From positions 1 through 64,000 of the forward strand of contig CAZTFF010000020.1 of NCBI GenBank assembly GCA_964612485.1: 64,000 nt of DNA. Reading direction: 5' to 3'. Origin of the DNA: JAFGNV01 sp964612485 (GTDB taxonomy: Bacteria > Chloroflexota > Anaerolineae > 4572-78 > J111). Shown one piece after another: positions 17,732-25,865 of this stretch; position 1 is the stretch's first letter; each line of letters starts with the position of its first letter. A program made the translations under genes and the position numbers. The notes under the pieces are model-generated. The model searched no databases and was not told the origin of the DNA. It saw nothing but the letters and a program-made list of their open reading frames with translations.

Positions 17732-18492
17732 AACAAATTGCTTGGATTTTAGCCTCTGATATTGATAACACCCTCACCGGGAACCCCGCGGCGCTCAAAA
17801 CGTTGGCGCAACAGATTGAGTTGCTGCGGGAACAAGACAAACTGATTTTATTCCTCAGCACGGGCCGATCCTTAAAAGAAGTGATGGACGGCTTTGCCGA
17901 AGAACATATTCCCCAGGCCGATGCGATCATTTCGCAGGTAGGCACCGAAATCTACCTGCCGCCTTTTTCCGTAGATATGCTGCCTCTGGAGGAATGGACC
18001 CATTTTTTACACGAACATTATTCGCGGGAGCAGGCCGAAACATTTGTAAGCGATATTGAGGGGGCGGAGATCCAACCGGAAAAATACAACACCTCTCTCA
18101 AAGTCAGCTATTTTCTGGATAAAGCCCCCGATCCCGAACAGGCAGCGGAATTGATCCAACAGCGCGTGGAGGAGGTTCACAATGGTTATCAGGTGGTCTG
18201 GTCCAGCGGCAAACATTTGGATATTCTGCCGGCTGCGGCGGGCAAAGGCAAAGCCATCCGTTTTCTCATCGAGTATCTGGACCTGGCCCCGCAAGCGGTC
18301 ATTACCGCCGGAGACAGCGGCAATGATCGTTCGATGCTGCTGGAATTCCGCCGGGGAATTGTGGTAGGCAACGCCCAACCGGAACTGATGGCCCTGAAAG
18401 GCAATAAACATCAAGCCAACCTTTATTTTGCTCAGAATAACTACGCCGCCGGCGTAGCGGAAGGCTTGCGCCACTACCGCGTCATCGAGTAA
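17728..18492 (+). CDS. HAD hydrolase, sucrose-6-phosphate phosphatase-like
   Basis: Protein of 254 aa. The N-terminal SDIDNTLTG carries the HAD nucleophile Asp. STGRS is motif II, and GDSGNDRSMLLEF is the acidic motif IV. A Cof/SPP-type cap lies between. It probably removes phosphate from sucrose-6-phosphate made by the preceding enzyme; this rests on context. It overlaps the upstream gene by 4 nt (ATGA), so translation is coupled. Confidence 0.82.
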   Translation: MKQIAWILASDIDNTLTGNPAALKTLAQQIELLREQDKLILFLSTGRSLKEVMDGFAEEHIPQADAIISQVGTEIYLPPFSVDMLPLEEWTHFLHEHYSREQAETFVSDIEGAEIQPEKYNTSLKVSYFLDKAPDPEQAAELIQQRVEEVHNGYQVVWSSGKHLDILPAAAGKGKAIRFLIEYLDLAPQAVITAGDSGNDRSMLLEFRRGIVVGNAQPELMALKGNKHQANLYFAQNNYAAGVAEGLRHYRVIE

Positions 18493-18500
18493 GAACTGCT

Positions 18501-18590
18501 ACCCTCACCGGAGGTGAGACCCTCACCAGAGGTGAGACCCTCACCGGAGGTGAGACCCTTACCGGAGGTGAGACCCTTACCCAGAGAAGG
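18501..18590 (+). repeat. 18-bp tandem repeat of self-complementary units
   Basis: Four full and one degraded copies of ACCCTCACCGGAGGTGAG (periods at 18501, 18519, 18537, 18555, 18573). Each unit contains the small hairpin CTCACC-GGA-GGTGAG. A separate hairpin, CCCCTCCC-TTT-GGGAGGGG (about 18602-18621), follows. This array sits between the phosphatase and the fusion glycosyltransferase; it may attenuate or process the message. Confidence 0.8.
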
Positions 18591-18697
18591 CGAGAACAAA
18601 ATCCCCTCCCTTTGGGAGGGGTTAGGGGAGGGTTAATATTTGCAATAAAGTTTATCAAATAATTAAAATACTACACGAAAGGAAATCTATAACTGAA

Positions 18698-21175
18698 ATG
18701 GCTGAAATAAAAAACGCAGAATTTCACCGGGAATTTATTCACTCGCCCCGCAAACATATTTTGATGATCACCAATCACGGCATTCACCAATGGCGGGTGA
18801 TGGCCGGCCTGCCGGATACGGGCGGGCAGAATGTGTTTGTTAACCAGTTCACACTGGCGCTGGCCAAATTTGGTTACAAAATTACCATCCTCAACCGGGG
18901 CGGCTACCCCCACCCCGTGTCCGGCGAGATGCAGCAAGGCGTGGATTATGCCGATAAAAATCAGCGCATTGTTTATCTGGAAGATGATACCAATGAATTT
19001 GTCCGCAAAGAAGATATGGCCGCGCAACTGCCGGGGCTGGTCAACTATCTGGGCGATTTTCTCAGAGCCGAGGAGAGCACAATTGATTTGATTATTTCTC
19101 ACTATTGGGACGCCGCCAAGTTGGGCATTTTGTATAACCAGACCCGGCCCGATCCGCTCAAGCACATCTGGGTGCCTCATTCGTTGGGCGCCATCAAAAA
19201 ACGCAACATGCCGGAATCGGAATGGCCCCGGCTGCGCATCGACGAGCGGATTGAAACCGAGCAGGAGATGATCAAACATTTGGATGGCATTGCCTCCACC
19301 TCTTCGGCCATTCGACACTCGCTGCAAGACGATTATTTCTACAGCGGCCCCGACCTGTTTTTGCCCCCCTGCGTGGACCCGGACCGCTACCATCCCCGCC
19401 ACGAGATTACCGACGGCAATAAGATCTGGCCATTTCTCAGCGAGCATTCCGGCTTAACCCCGGAAGAAATCCGGCGCTGCAAAATCATCACCGAAATCAG
19501 CCGCACCGACACCACCAAACGCAAAGATGTGTTGATCAAAGCCTTTGCCCATATCCAACGACAAAACCCCCACAGCTTCTTGATCGTTACTATCGATAAA
19601 AACCAGGCCGATTTGTACGGGCAACTCACCGAGCTGATCAAATCGCTGCAAGTCGAAAAGCACGTGGCGGTCCTTGGCTCGGTGTGGGATTGGCTGCCGC
19701 TGATCTATTCGGTTACCGACGTTTACTGCACGCCGTCGGTGATGGAAGGTTTTGGCATGACGCCTCAGGAAGCAGCGGCCACCCGCGTGCCGGTGGTTTC
19801 CAGCCACCTGGTACCGTTTGTGGTTGAATATTTGCTGGGGGGCGACGTCAAGGAAATTCCGGTTGACGGGCGCCACCCGCTGCGCCAGGGCGAAGGCGCG
19901 ATTGTGGTTGAAGCCGATGATGTGGATGGTTTTGCCCAGGCGCTGGAAACCTTGTTACAAGATGATGAATTGCGCCATGAAATGAGCGAAAATGCCTACC
20001 GCCTCACCATTCCCTATTTTACCTGGGGCCACGTGGTGAACGATTTTCTGGAAACCATCGGCGTGATCGAGCAGCAGCTCAGCCGCTCGACGCTGGCAAC
20101 TATTTTAGACGCCGAAGATGTGGAGCAATTGTATTTCAGCCAACTCAGTGAGTTATATCAGGCCGAAGAAGCCATGGCCAAGTTCAAGCCCGACGGCGTC
20201 TGCCAGATTGATCCCCGCAATGGCGACCGGATCATTTACAACTCGGCCCGCGCCCGCCGCCCGCACGATAACCGCCCCGAAGATATGGAGCCGGGCAAAG
20301 AGGCCGTTGAGCGGGAGTGCGTGGTGTGCCAGGGCAAAACAACCCGCGTGATTGATGTGGCCGATCTAAGCGAAGGCTTTACTTTCATCAACAAAAATCT
20401 TTTCCCGGTGTTGTATCCCTCGGATACCGGCATCGCCTTGAAGAAAACCAGCGACGCCCTGCCCGGCCCGGATGGTATTGCCGCCCATGGGTTCCACCTG
20501 CTGCAATGGACCTCATCGTTACACGATAAAGATTGGTTTAATATGTCTCAGGCAGATCGGATGGTGGTGATGAAGCGGTTAGCGGCGCTGGAGAAAAAAC
20601 TGTTGAGCGGCGGCGATGCGGGTTATCCCGGCTTTGTATCGATCATCAAAAACTCCGGGCATTTGGTGGGCGGCTCCCTGGTTCACGGCCACCAGCAGAT
20701 TGGCTTTAGCAATGTGATGCCGCGCCGGATTAAAGACCACATCACCTTTAAAGAACAGCGCAACGAACCCTTCTCGGCTTATATGCTGCGCGAAAACCCG
20801 GCCAACCTGATGATCAAAGATTACGGCCCGGCCGTCTTACTGGCTCCCTACTTTATGCGCCGCCCGTTTGATATGATGCTGCTGCTCAAAGATGTGGATA
20901 AAAAATATCTACACGAACTCACCGATGAGGAAATTGCGGCCGTAGCCGACGGCTGGCACGATGCGCTGCGGGCCATTATGTGGATCATGCCCTCTATCGG
21001 GCGCGAGACAGCCTACAACGTTGTCACCCACAATGGGCCGGGCGCGGGACTCTATTTTGAATTCCTGCCCTACACTCAGGAGATCGGTGGCTTTGAGCAG
21101 TTGGGCCTGTATGTATGCCAGGGCAATCCCCAGAATAGCGCGGCCCAGGTTCGAGATTTTTTGCTGAATGGCTGA
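18698..21175 (+). CDS. Fusion: SPS-like GT4 glycosyltransferase + GalT/HIT-like nucleotidyltransferase
   Basis: Protein of 825 aa. Residues 1 to about 470 repeat the upstream glycosyltransferase (GLPDTGGQNVFVNQF; E-x7-E in VMEGFGMTPQEA). Residues ~490-825 resemble galactose-1-phosphate uridylyltransferases: a CVVC pair near 540 as possible zinc ligands, then N-SG-x3-GGSLVHGHQQ near 650-667, matching the GalT N...SG...S..HxHxQ active site with HGH in place of HPH. GalT enzymes swap a nucleotidyl group between sugar phosphates. A fused copy could supply or recycle the NDP-sugar donor (inference). Substrates unknown. ATG 18698 has GAAAGG about 14 nt upstream. Confidence 0.83.
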   Translation: MAEIKNAEFHREFIHSPRKHILMITNHGIHQWRVMAGLPDTGGQNVFVNQFTLALAKFGYKITILNRGGYPHPVSGEMQQGVDYADKNQRIVYLEDDTNEFVRKEDMAAQLPGLVNYLGDFLRAEESTIDLIISHYWDAAKLGILYNQTRPDPLKHIWVPHSLGAIKKRNMPESEWPRLRIDERIETEQEMIKHLDGIASTSSAIRHSLQDDYFYSGPDLFLPPCVDPDRYHPRHEITDGNKIWPFLSEHSGLTPEEIRRCKIITEISRTDTTKRKDVLIKAFAHIQRQNPHSFLIVTIDKNQADLYGQLTELIKSLQVEKHVAVLGSVWDWLPLIYSVTDVYCTPSVMEGFGMTPQEAAATRVPVVSSHLVPFVVEYLLGGDVKEIPVDGRHPLRQGEGAIVVEADDVDGFAQALETLLQDDELRHEMSENAYRLTIPYFTWGHVVNDFLETIGVIEQQLSRSTLATILDAEDVEQLYFSQLSELYQAEEAMAKFKPDGVCQIDPRNGDRIIYNSARARRPHDNRPEDMEPGKEAVERECVVCQGKTTRVIDVADLSEGFTFINKNLFPVLYPSDTGIALKKTSDALPGPDGIAAHGFHLLQWTSSLHDKDWFNMSQADRMVVMKRLAALEKKLLSGGDAGYPGFVSIIKNSGHLVGGSLVHGHQQIGFSNVMPRRIKDHITFKEQRNEPFSAYMLRENPANLMIKDYGPAVLLAPYFMRRPFDMMLLLKDVDKKYLHELTDEEIAAVADGWHDALRAIMWIMPSIGRETAYNVVTHNGPGAGLYFEFLPYTQEIGGFEQLGLYVCQGNPQNSAAQVRDFLLNG

Positions 21176-21206
21176 CCAGCCGGCAGCACCGGCAAACAAA
21201 CACAAC

Positions 21207-21236
21207 AAAAAAGCCCCGGCTTAGGCCGGGGCTTTT
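21207..21236. terminator. Bidirectional terminator
   Basis: AAAAGCCCCGGC pairs with GCCGGGGCTTTT around a TTAG-type loop. It lies between the fusion glycosyltransferase (+) and the AP2-like gene (-). Confidence 0.93.
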
Positions 21237-21242
21237 CTAAGA

Positions 21243-21785
21243 TCACAACCGTCCTTCTTTGTGGGCCGCAAAAAACTCTTTCACGGCGTCCACCCCTTGC
21301 AGGGCCGCTTCTTCCCACATTTCCCGAAATTCTATCGCTAACTGTTTTGCCACTTGCTCCCCATATTCATCCACGTAAAACTTTTCCGAGCGGACAATGT
21401 TGGTCCGGCCAAACTGGTCAATCGTATAACTTGCGCCCCAGTAATAGCGATACCGGCTCTTGTCGTGCCGGTAATGTTCGCGGGACCGAAACACGCCGTT
21501 GCGCCCGCTCTTGTTGCGGCGGCTCAACGTGCGATTCTCGTTAAACCCTCGCTTCCACGTGAATTTTTCTGTTTTGACATTAACTTCGGGATGTTCCTGG
21601 AGATATTGCTGCAAATATTTTTCGGCCTCGGCCAGCGCTTTTTCTTTGCTGCCGTACTTGCCATCGCTGAATAATTTGGAGTGATAGCCGGTTCTGAGAT
21701 TTTGGCCCGCTCTAACCTGCCAGCCGTGGGTATTCCCTCCCGTTTTACTTTTATCTTTGTCGATTCTGATAATTTGATACGCCAT
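21243..21785 (-). CDS. AP2/ERF-like DNA-binding domain protein
   Basis: Protein of 180 aa, basic. Residues ~95-165 read NGVFRSREHYRHDKSRYRYYWGASYTIDQFGRTNIVRSEKFYVDEYGEQVAKQLAIEFREMWEE, the pattern of bacterial AP2 domains: a three-stranded sheet with R, Y and W positions, then a helix containing YGEQVAKQLA. Bacterial AP2 domains usually accompany HNH endonucleases or integrases; here it stands alone with a ~90-residue basic N-terminus. It is last in the minus-strand series begun by the diacylglycerol kinase-like gene. Function unknown; DNA binding is inferred. Confidence 0.65.
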   Translation of the reverse strand: MAYQIIRIDKDKSKTGGNTHGWQVRAGQNLRTGYHSKLFSDGKYGSKEKALAEAEKYLQQYLQEHPEVNVKTEKFTWKRGFNENRTLSRRNKSGRNGVFRSREHYRHDKSRYRYYWGASYTIDQFGRTNIVRSEKFYVDEYGEQVAKQLAIEFREMWEEAALQGVDAVKEFFAAHKEGRL

Positions 21786-21953
21786 GCTTCTTCATCTTAC
21801 TCCATATGTTTCTACATTTATACCTCCCTCCAAACTACTCTAAAAACAAGATTTTTATAGGTTAGGCCCTAACTATTTCGAAACAACCCGCTACGTAAGG
21901 AGAAACTTTTTATCCTTAAAGGATAACACGGTTACAAATGAAAGTCAAACCTT

Positions 21954-22274
21954 TCAGTGGTCAAGCCCTTCTTCCTCCGCCTTTTCGGCGAGTTCAATCA
22001 GATCGCCTTCTTTGAAGAGAATGTTCTTCAAAATTGTACGCCACACCGGTTTGCGGCGCAGCAAAAATTCAAGATCGATGCCAAAGTGGATAAATTCCTC
22101 CTTCTGCGCGTGGCGCATGACGGCTTTGGCTTCTTCATCCTTTTCCACGGCAATCCGTTGTTCGTACCAGTCAATAGCTTCGGCTTCCTCGGTCATCGAA
22201 ACCATCAGCCGGGCAAAGGTGCGGGTTTCTTCCGGTAATTCATGGGCTGGTTCGTGATATTGATCAAATCCCAT
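21954..22274 (-). CDS. Encapsulated-ferritin-like protein (EncFtn family)
   Basis: Protein of 106 aa. TEEAEAIDWYEQR (residues 28-40) and EEFIH (59-63) align with the EncFtn metal sites: E30, E32, W36, Y37, E60 and H63 match the ferroxidase and entry-site residues of R. rubrum EncFtn with an offset of two. EncFtn subunits form an annular ferroxidase inside encapsulin nanocompartments. Here the C-terminus (EKAEEEGLDH) lacks the usual encapsulin-targeting peptide, and no shell gene is present in the window. ATG 22274 follows AAAGGA. Probably iron oxidation or storage under stress. Confidence 0.82.
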   Translation of the reverse strand: MGFDQYHEPAHELPEETRTFARLMVSMTEEAEAIDWYEQRIAVEKDEEAKAVMRHAQKEEFIHFGIDLEFLLRRKPVWRTILKNILFKEGDLIELAEKAEEEGLDH

Positions 22275-22329
22275 TGTAAATATCCTTTCTTGAAATGGTT
22301 ATAATTATTCGAATGAGTACCGGCACGTA

Positions 22330-23724
22330 TCACGTTGATTCTTCAAGCGCGTAGCCTGCCGCTTCCCAGGCCGTGATACTGCCCGGCACATTGTAAACAT
22401 GGGTAAAATTATGCTGTTTTAGAAGGCTGGCGGCAATGCCGGCCCGAAAGCCGGTGCCGCAATAAACGGCCATCGCCTCCAACGGATCGAATGACTCAAT
22501 GACCTCGCTCAAATAGGGCAAATACTGGTGGCGGGCCGTTGGAATATGGCCGTCGGCCCACTCTTCATTACTGCGCACATCCAGCAGTTGCAGCGCGTCG
22601 TTTTCATCGGTGATGCGCCGATTCAGGCGGTTCACGCTGAGTTGAGGAATCTGCTCAAAGTCCAGGCCGGCTTCGGTCCAACTGCGGAAGCCGCGCTGCA
22701 AATAGCCCAGCACGTTATTGTATCCCAGCCGGAAAAAGTGGCGCTGCGCCTGTTCCAGATCATCCGGGCAGGCCAGCGAGAGCAAAATTCGCTGCTCCGG
22801 TTGCAGCAGCCAGCCCACCCACACCGGGAACGACTCGCGCAGGGGGATATTCAGCGCGTTGGGAATATGCGCGCCGCCAAAGGCTTCAATTTCGCGGGTA
22901 TCAATGATAACAGTTTCCGGCTTGTTTAATTCTTCCTGAAATTCCGCCACGGATAAGGATTGAAGATGAGGCATATACCCCAGGGCGCGCGGTCCCTGCC
23001 GGTTGATTCGTTTGATTCTCGCGTAATAGCGCGGGGCGGGCGAGAGAGAATCGAGCACGTGCCGCACAAACGCATCTTCATCATGCAGTTGCAAGCGGTG
23101 ATTATGGTGCCGCTCGTAGCCGATAGTACTGGTAGAGCGCTCGCCAATGCGACCGCCGCAGGCTGATCCTTCGCCATGCGCGGGATAGAGAATGATCCCA
23201 TCATCCAGTTTTAACAACGTATCATGCAGGCTATGGTAAAGCCGGCGAGCCAGCGATTCTTCGGTACCGTCGCCCAACAGGTCCGGGCGGCCCACCTCGC
23301 CGGCAAACAGCGCGTCGCCGGAAAACAGCCCCCACGGTTCACCGGCCCCCAGGCCACCACTGACCAGATAGCAGAGATGTTCCGGCGTATGGCCGGGGGC
23401 GTGCAGCGCTTGCAGGCGAAACTGCCCAATCTCCAGGCTATCGCCATCGGCCAGCCCTTCGTAGATAAATTCATAATCGCCGGTTGCGCCGCCGTAAATC
23501 GGCGCGTGGGTATGCGCGGCCAATTCCCGGCTGCCGGAGACAAAATCGGCGTGAATATGCGTTTCTAGAATGTGGGTGATTTGAATGCCGTGGTAGCGGG
23601 CCAAATCCAGGTAAACATCCACATCCCGGCGCGGATCAATCACCACAGCCGCGCCGGCGGCTTCATCGCCCAGAAAATAAGAATAATGGGCCAGGCCGGC
23701 GGCTTCAATGGTTTCAAAGATCAT
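22330..23724 (-). CDS. MBL-fold persulfide dioxygenase fused to two rhodanese domains
   Basis: Protein of 464 aa. The N-terminal metallo-beta-lactamase domain (1-~245) has THIHADFVSG and HAPGHTPEHLCY, as in ETHE1/BLH/CstB enzymes that oxidise glutathione or CoA persulfide to sulfite. Two rhodanese domains follow. The first (about 265-350) lacks the catalytic Cys (LSLACPDD). The second (about 365-455) has YCGTGFRAG with the Cys. It takes part in sulfide detoxification. It overlaps the CHAD gene by 4 nt. Confidence 0.9.
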   Translation of the reverse strand: MIFETIEAAGLAHYSYFLGDEAAGAAVVIDPRRDVDVYLDLARYHGIQITHILETHIHADFVSGSRELAAHTHAPIYGGATGDYEFIYEGLADGDSLEIGQFRLQALHAPGHTPEHLCYLVSGGLGAGEPWGLFSGDALFAGEVGRPDLLGDGTEESLARRLYHSLHDTLLKLDDGIILYPAHGEGSACGGRIGERSTSTIGYERHHNHRLQLHDEDAFVRHVLDSLSPAPRYYARIKRINRQGPRALGYMPHLQSLSVAEFQEELNKPETVIIDTREIEAFGGAHIPNALNIPLRESFPVWVGWLLQPEQRILLSLACPDDLEQAQRHFFRLGYNNVLGYLQRGFRSWTEAGLDFEQIPQLSVNRLNRRITDENDALQLLDVRSNEEWADGHIPTARHQYLPYLSEVIESFDPLEAMAVYCGTGFRAGIAASLLKQHNFTHVYNVPGSITAWEAAGYALEEST

Positions 23725-24647
23725 ATGGGTTGTCCTTTGTTTTGCGCTGTTTGCCAGGCCTGCCAGTACCCGGCCATCCGCCCGACAAATTTTTTGGGCT
23801 TTTCCAGGTAGATGCGCTCGGCCAGGGGACGGGCGGCGGCTTGCAGCTCGGCGCGCTGCCGGTCGATGAGGCCCAACAGCATCTCCATTTCCGCTTCATC
23901 CTCAAACAAGCTCGAACGGTTGGTCAGCGTGCGGCGCAGTTCGGCCAAATCGTGATCGTCGCCCAAATAATCAGACAAATCGTGAACCTGATCGGCCAGT
24001 TCATCCATCACATCCGGCCAGACAGGTTTTAAGATGCGGGTGTGGTACCACAGATATTTGGTTCGTTTGCGCCATTCGTGAAAACGTTCGGGGCGAGGGT
24101 CGGCGTAGGCTTCGGCCATCCGCTTGCGGCCCCGCTTGTAAACACGTTTCAGGCCCTTGCTGATGGCGGAAAAATTATTCCGCTCGATGGGCCAGCCATC
24201 CACCCGACCTTGAGCCTCGTGCAGGGTATCCACCACCCCGGCCATGGCATCCTGCTGATCCAAAATTTTCTTTTTGTAGGATTCGTGCTGGGCCACAAGC
24301 TGTCCGCGCACAACGGTAAAGGCGTTTGAAGAGAGCTGATCGGCAAAATATTCTACCAGATCATCCAGGGTTTCCACCATCACCACGCTGTCGCGGACAT
24401 CGGAGAGGGCGCGTCCGGCATCGCGGTAGCAAACATTCTCCGGTTTGTAAACGTCGCTGCCTATTTCATCGCGGATCAGGCGGAGCACGGCCCGGATTTT
24501 TTTGAACCGTTTCCGGGCATCGTGTACCGCCTCATCCCGGCCATCGGGCGTTTCGGTAAGTTGGGTTAGCGCTTGATCAACCTGCTCATGCACAATCCGC
24601 CGGAGACCATGGGCCAGGTTTTCATCATTCTCAAGTTGATAACTCAT
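23721..24647 (-). CDS. CHAD domain protein
   Basis: Protein of 308 aa. The conserved N-terminal helix AVHDARKRFKKIRAVLRLIRDE and a later RFHEWRKRTKYLWYHTRIL are the His/Arg/Lys-rich helices of CHAD (conserved histidine alpha-helical) domains, which bind polyphosphate. No CYTH domain is fused. Its ATGA overlap with the persulfide dioxygenase gene and the upstream FAD oxidoreductase indicate one operon from promoter copy 7. Confidence 0.87.
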   Translation of the reverse strand: MSYQLENDENLAHGLRRIVHEQVDQALTQLTETPDGRDEAVHDARKRFKKIRAVLRLIRDEIGSDVYKPENVCYRDAGRALSDVRDSVVMVETLDDLVEYFADQLSSNAFTVVRGQLVAQHESYKKKILDQQDAMAGVVDTLHEAQGRVDGWPIERNNFSAISKGLKRVYKRGRKRMAEAYADPRPERFHEWRKRTKYLWYHTRILKPVWPDVMDELADQVHDLSDYLGDDHDLAELRRTLTNRSSLFEDEAEMEMLLGLIDRQRAELQAAARPLAERIYLEKPKKFVGRMAGYWQAWQTAQNKGQPI

Positions 24648-24684
24648 CTATTTTCCAATTAAGTGACCAGTTGCGCTTTATTGT

Positions 24685-25863
24685 CTAAATTCGCCCCTTG
24701 AGATCATCAGCCGTGAACGGTCCTTCTTCGGCAATGAGTTGGCGGGCCGCACCAACCTGATCCCACACGTTCCACAACAGCACGCCGCGAACACGGCCTT
24801 CTTCAAGATAGTAGATGACGCCTTTTTCATATTGTTCGCGCCAATCGACCACAATGTCGGCTTCGGTATCGAGAACACCCACCGCTTCATAGCCCAGATC
24901 AAACAGATCGGAATAAAAAGAAGGTAGATAATCGTACGGTTCGGCTTCGCCGGCCATGGCGCGCCCGGCCATTTTGCCCATTGTATTGGCGTTATCCTCA
25001 TGCTCCACCCGCAAACGCCGGTCCAGCGCCTGGTTGTAAAAAGAAGCCACATCGCCGGCGGCGTAAATATCGGGGTGGCTGGTTTGGAGAAATCTATTGA
25101 CCATAATGCCGTCGGCTACTTCCAGGCCGGCGGCCTGGGCCAATTCTGTGTTAGGCGCAATGCCGATTCCGGCCACCACGCTGTCCACCTCAACCTCGCC
25201 GCCACTTTCCAGTTTTAGAGCCAGTTGCTGGCCGCGAGATTCCAGATCAAGCACTTTGGCCTGCTCCCCCGCAATCACCTCTACACCGCGATCCCGGTAA
25301 TATTTATTCAAAAAACCGGCCAGGTCCGGCGGAAAATACAATCCGCCAATTCCTGCTTCGGGGAAAAGCATGGTCACTTGCTTATCGTTCATGGTCAGGG
25401 CGGCGGTAATCTCGGCCCCAATAAAACTGCCGCCAATGACGGCAAAATGTTCTTTGGTTTCGGCCAGCGCGCGCAGCCGGCGGTAGTTATCGAGCGTTCT
25501 GAAATAAATGATATGTTCATCGCCAAACGGCAATCGTTTGGGCGTGCCGCCTGTGGCTAACAGCAGCTTATCGAACCTGTATTCATCCTGCCGGCTGTCC
25601 ACCATCATGTAATCATTGGTGTCCAGCTTTTCAACCTTGCGCCCCAGATGAAGCGAAACGTCCAAGTCTTCCATATCGCGCCAGATGTCCGATTCTGATG
25701 TATCCTGCCACAATCCTTTGGAAAGGGGCGGGCGATCATAGGGGGGATGGGGGTCCAGACCGATCAAACCGATTGATCCGGCGCGATCTATTTCTCTGAT
25801 ACCGCTAACCGCGGCAGCGGCAGCCATGCCCCCGCCTACAATAAGATAATTACATGATTGCAT
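24685..25863 (-). CDS. FAD/NAD(P)-binding oxidoreductase, ferredoxin-reductase-like
   Basis: Protein of 392 aa. The FAD site YLIVGGGMAAAAAVSGIRE opens the protein. YDRPPLSKGLW, the NAD-binding HFAVIGGSFIGAEIT near residue 140 and the second FAD motif YAAGDVASF follow. This is the fold of rubredoxin/ferredoxin reductases and AIF-like proteins. The electron acceptor is not evident; its place next to the persulfide dioxygenase suggests sulfur or redox stress. It starts 2 nt after the diacylglycerol kinase-like stop. Confidence 0.86.
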   Translation of the reverse strand: MQSCNYLIVGGGMAAAAAVSGIREIDRAGSIGLIGLDPHPPYDRPPLSKGLWQDTSESDIWRDMEDLDVSLHLGRKVEKLDTNDYMMVDSRQDEYRFDKLLLATGGTPKRLPFGDEHIIYFRTLDNYRRLRALAETKEHFAVIGGSFIGAEITAALTMNDKQVTMLFPEAGIGGLYFPPDLAGFLNKYYRDRGVEVIAGEQAKVLDLESRGQQLALKLESGGEVEVDSVVAGIGIAPNTELAQAAGLEVADGIMVNRFLQTSHPDIYAAGDVASFYNQALDRRLRVEHEDNANTMGKMAGRAMAGEAEPYDYLPSFYSDLFDLGYEAVGVLDTEADIVVDWREQYEKGVIYYLEEGRVRGVLLWNVWDQVGAARQLIAEEGPFTADDLKGRI

Positions 25864-25865
25864 TT

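Noticed and set aside
18501..18590. CRISPR array
   Set aside because: Units are contiguous 18-bp repeats without spacers, and no cas genes are present.
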